Positions 23,044 to 23,062 of a stretch of DNA of 23,062 nt are shown one piece after another. Both the position numbers and the translations under genes were made by a program. The stretch lies in assembly GCA_934643865.1 (NCBI GenBank), contig CAKUCX010000056.1, positions 1 to 23,062 of the forward strand. Reading direction: 5' to 3'. Numbering within the stretch: position 1 is the stretch's first letter; each line of letters opens with the position of its first letter. The notes under the pieces are model-generated. The model saw only the letters and a list, made by a program, of their open reading frames with translations, was not told where the DNA came from and searched no databases. The stretch is from an uncultured Kiritimatiellota bacterium (GTDB lineage Bacteria > Verrucomicrobiota > Kiritimatiellia > RFP12 > UBA1067).

Positions 23044-23062
23044 GGGGGGGGGGGGGGGGGGG
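23044..23062 (+). other. Terminal run of 19 G, probable sequencing artefact
   Basis: The window ends in 19 consecutive G. Poly-G tails are typical of dark-cycle base calls in two-colour sequencing and of contig edges. Confidence 0.7.

Overview
The window is a high-GC bacterial segment. It suggests a Gram-negative member of the PVC group, most likely Kiritimatiellota or a relative, from a gut-type environment. The clues are two lipoproteins with clear lipoboxes, an ECF sigma factor paired with a Hanks-type kinase, a DUF4838-type pseudogene of the kind abundant in Kiritimatiellota and Lentisphaerota, and a split cobalamin-dependent methionine synthase. The taxonomic call is an inference from gene content. 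The last 19 bases are a pure G run, and the first gene looks cut short, so both ends may be contig edges.

Layout: (1) 1-2154, minus strand: a small HNH endonuclease, then a LolD/MacB-like ABC ATPase and an FtsX-like permease, probably one transcript. (2) 2184-6208: a small glycogen-binding-fold (CBM48-like) protein, a secreted zinc-protease-like protein, a YihY/BrkB membrane protein and a coiled-coil protein, with divergent promoters between the last two. (3) 6253-11395: a tight plus-strand housekeeping operon, nadK, rnc, MetH activation-domain gene, metH and rsmD, with 4-base and 7-base overlaps. The methionine synthase lacks its usual C-terminal activation domain, and the gene just upstream supplies it. 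(4) 11597-13603, minus: a SWIM zinc-finger protein. (5) 13735-14770: a decayed DUF4838 gene beside a double winged-helix regulator gene that is bracketed by two copies of a perfect AT-cored palindrome. (6) 14900-16923, minus: an ECF sigma factor and a membrane Ser/Thr kinase with an extracytoplasmic domain, with overlapping start and stop. (7) 17059-18091: an ORF6N-domain protein, more AT-rich than its surroundings and probably transferred, with a palindrome duplicated inside its coding sequence. (8) 18092-18713: no protein gene, but an operator-like palindrome, a strong extended -10 promoter and a long multi-stem hairpin that looks like an undescribed structured RNA or leader. (9) 18714-22718: a large helical-repeat plus ankyrin lipoprotein, a secreted protein made of eight 21-residue repeats, and a DUF3298-like lipoprotein. 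(10) 22719-23062: no recognisable gene.

A recurring theme is the promoter type. Most promoters here are extended -10 elements (TGnTATAAT-like) without a good -35, and two place the start site at or next to the ATG, implying leaderless mRNAs. The best candidates for new biology are the structured RNA at 18270-18430, the palindrome-bracketed regulator at 14089-14770, and a pair of covarying hairpins at 11474-11506 and 21357-21388.
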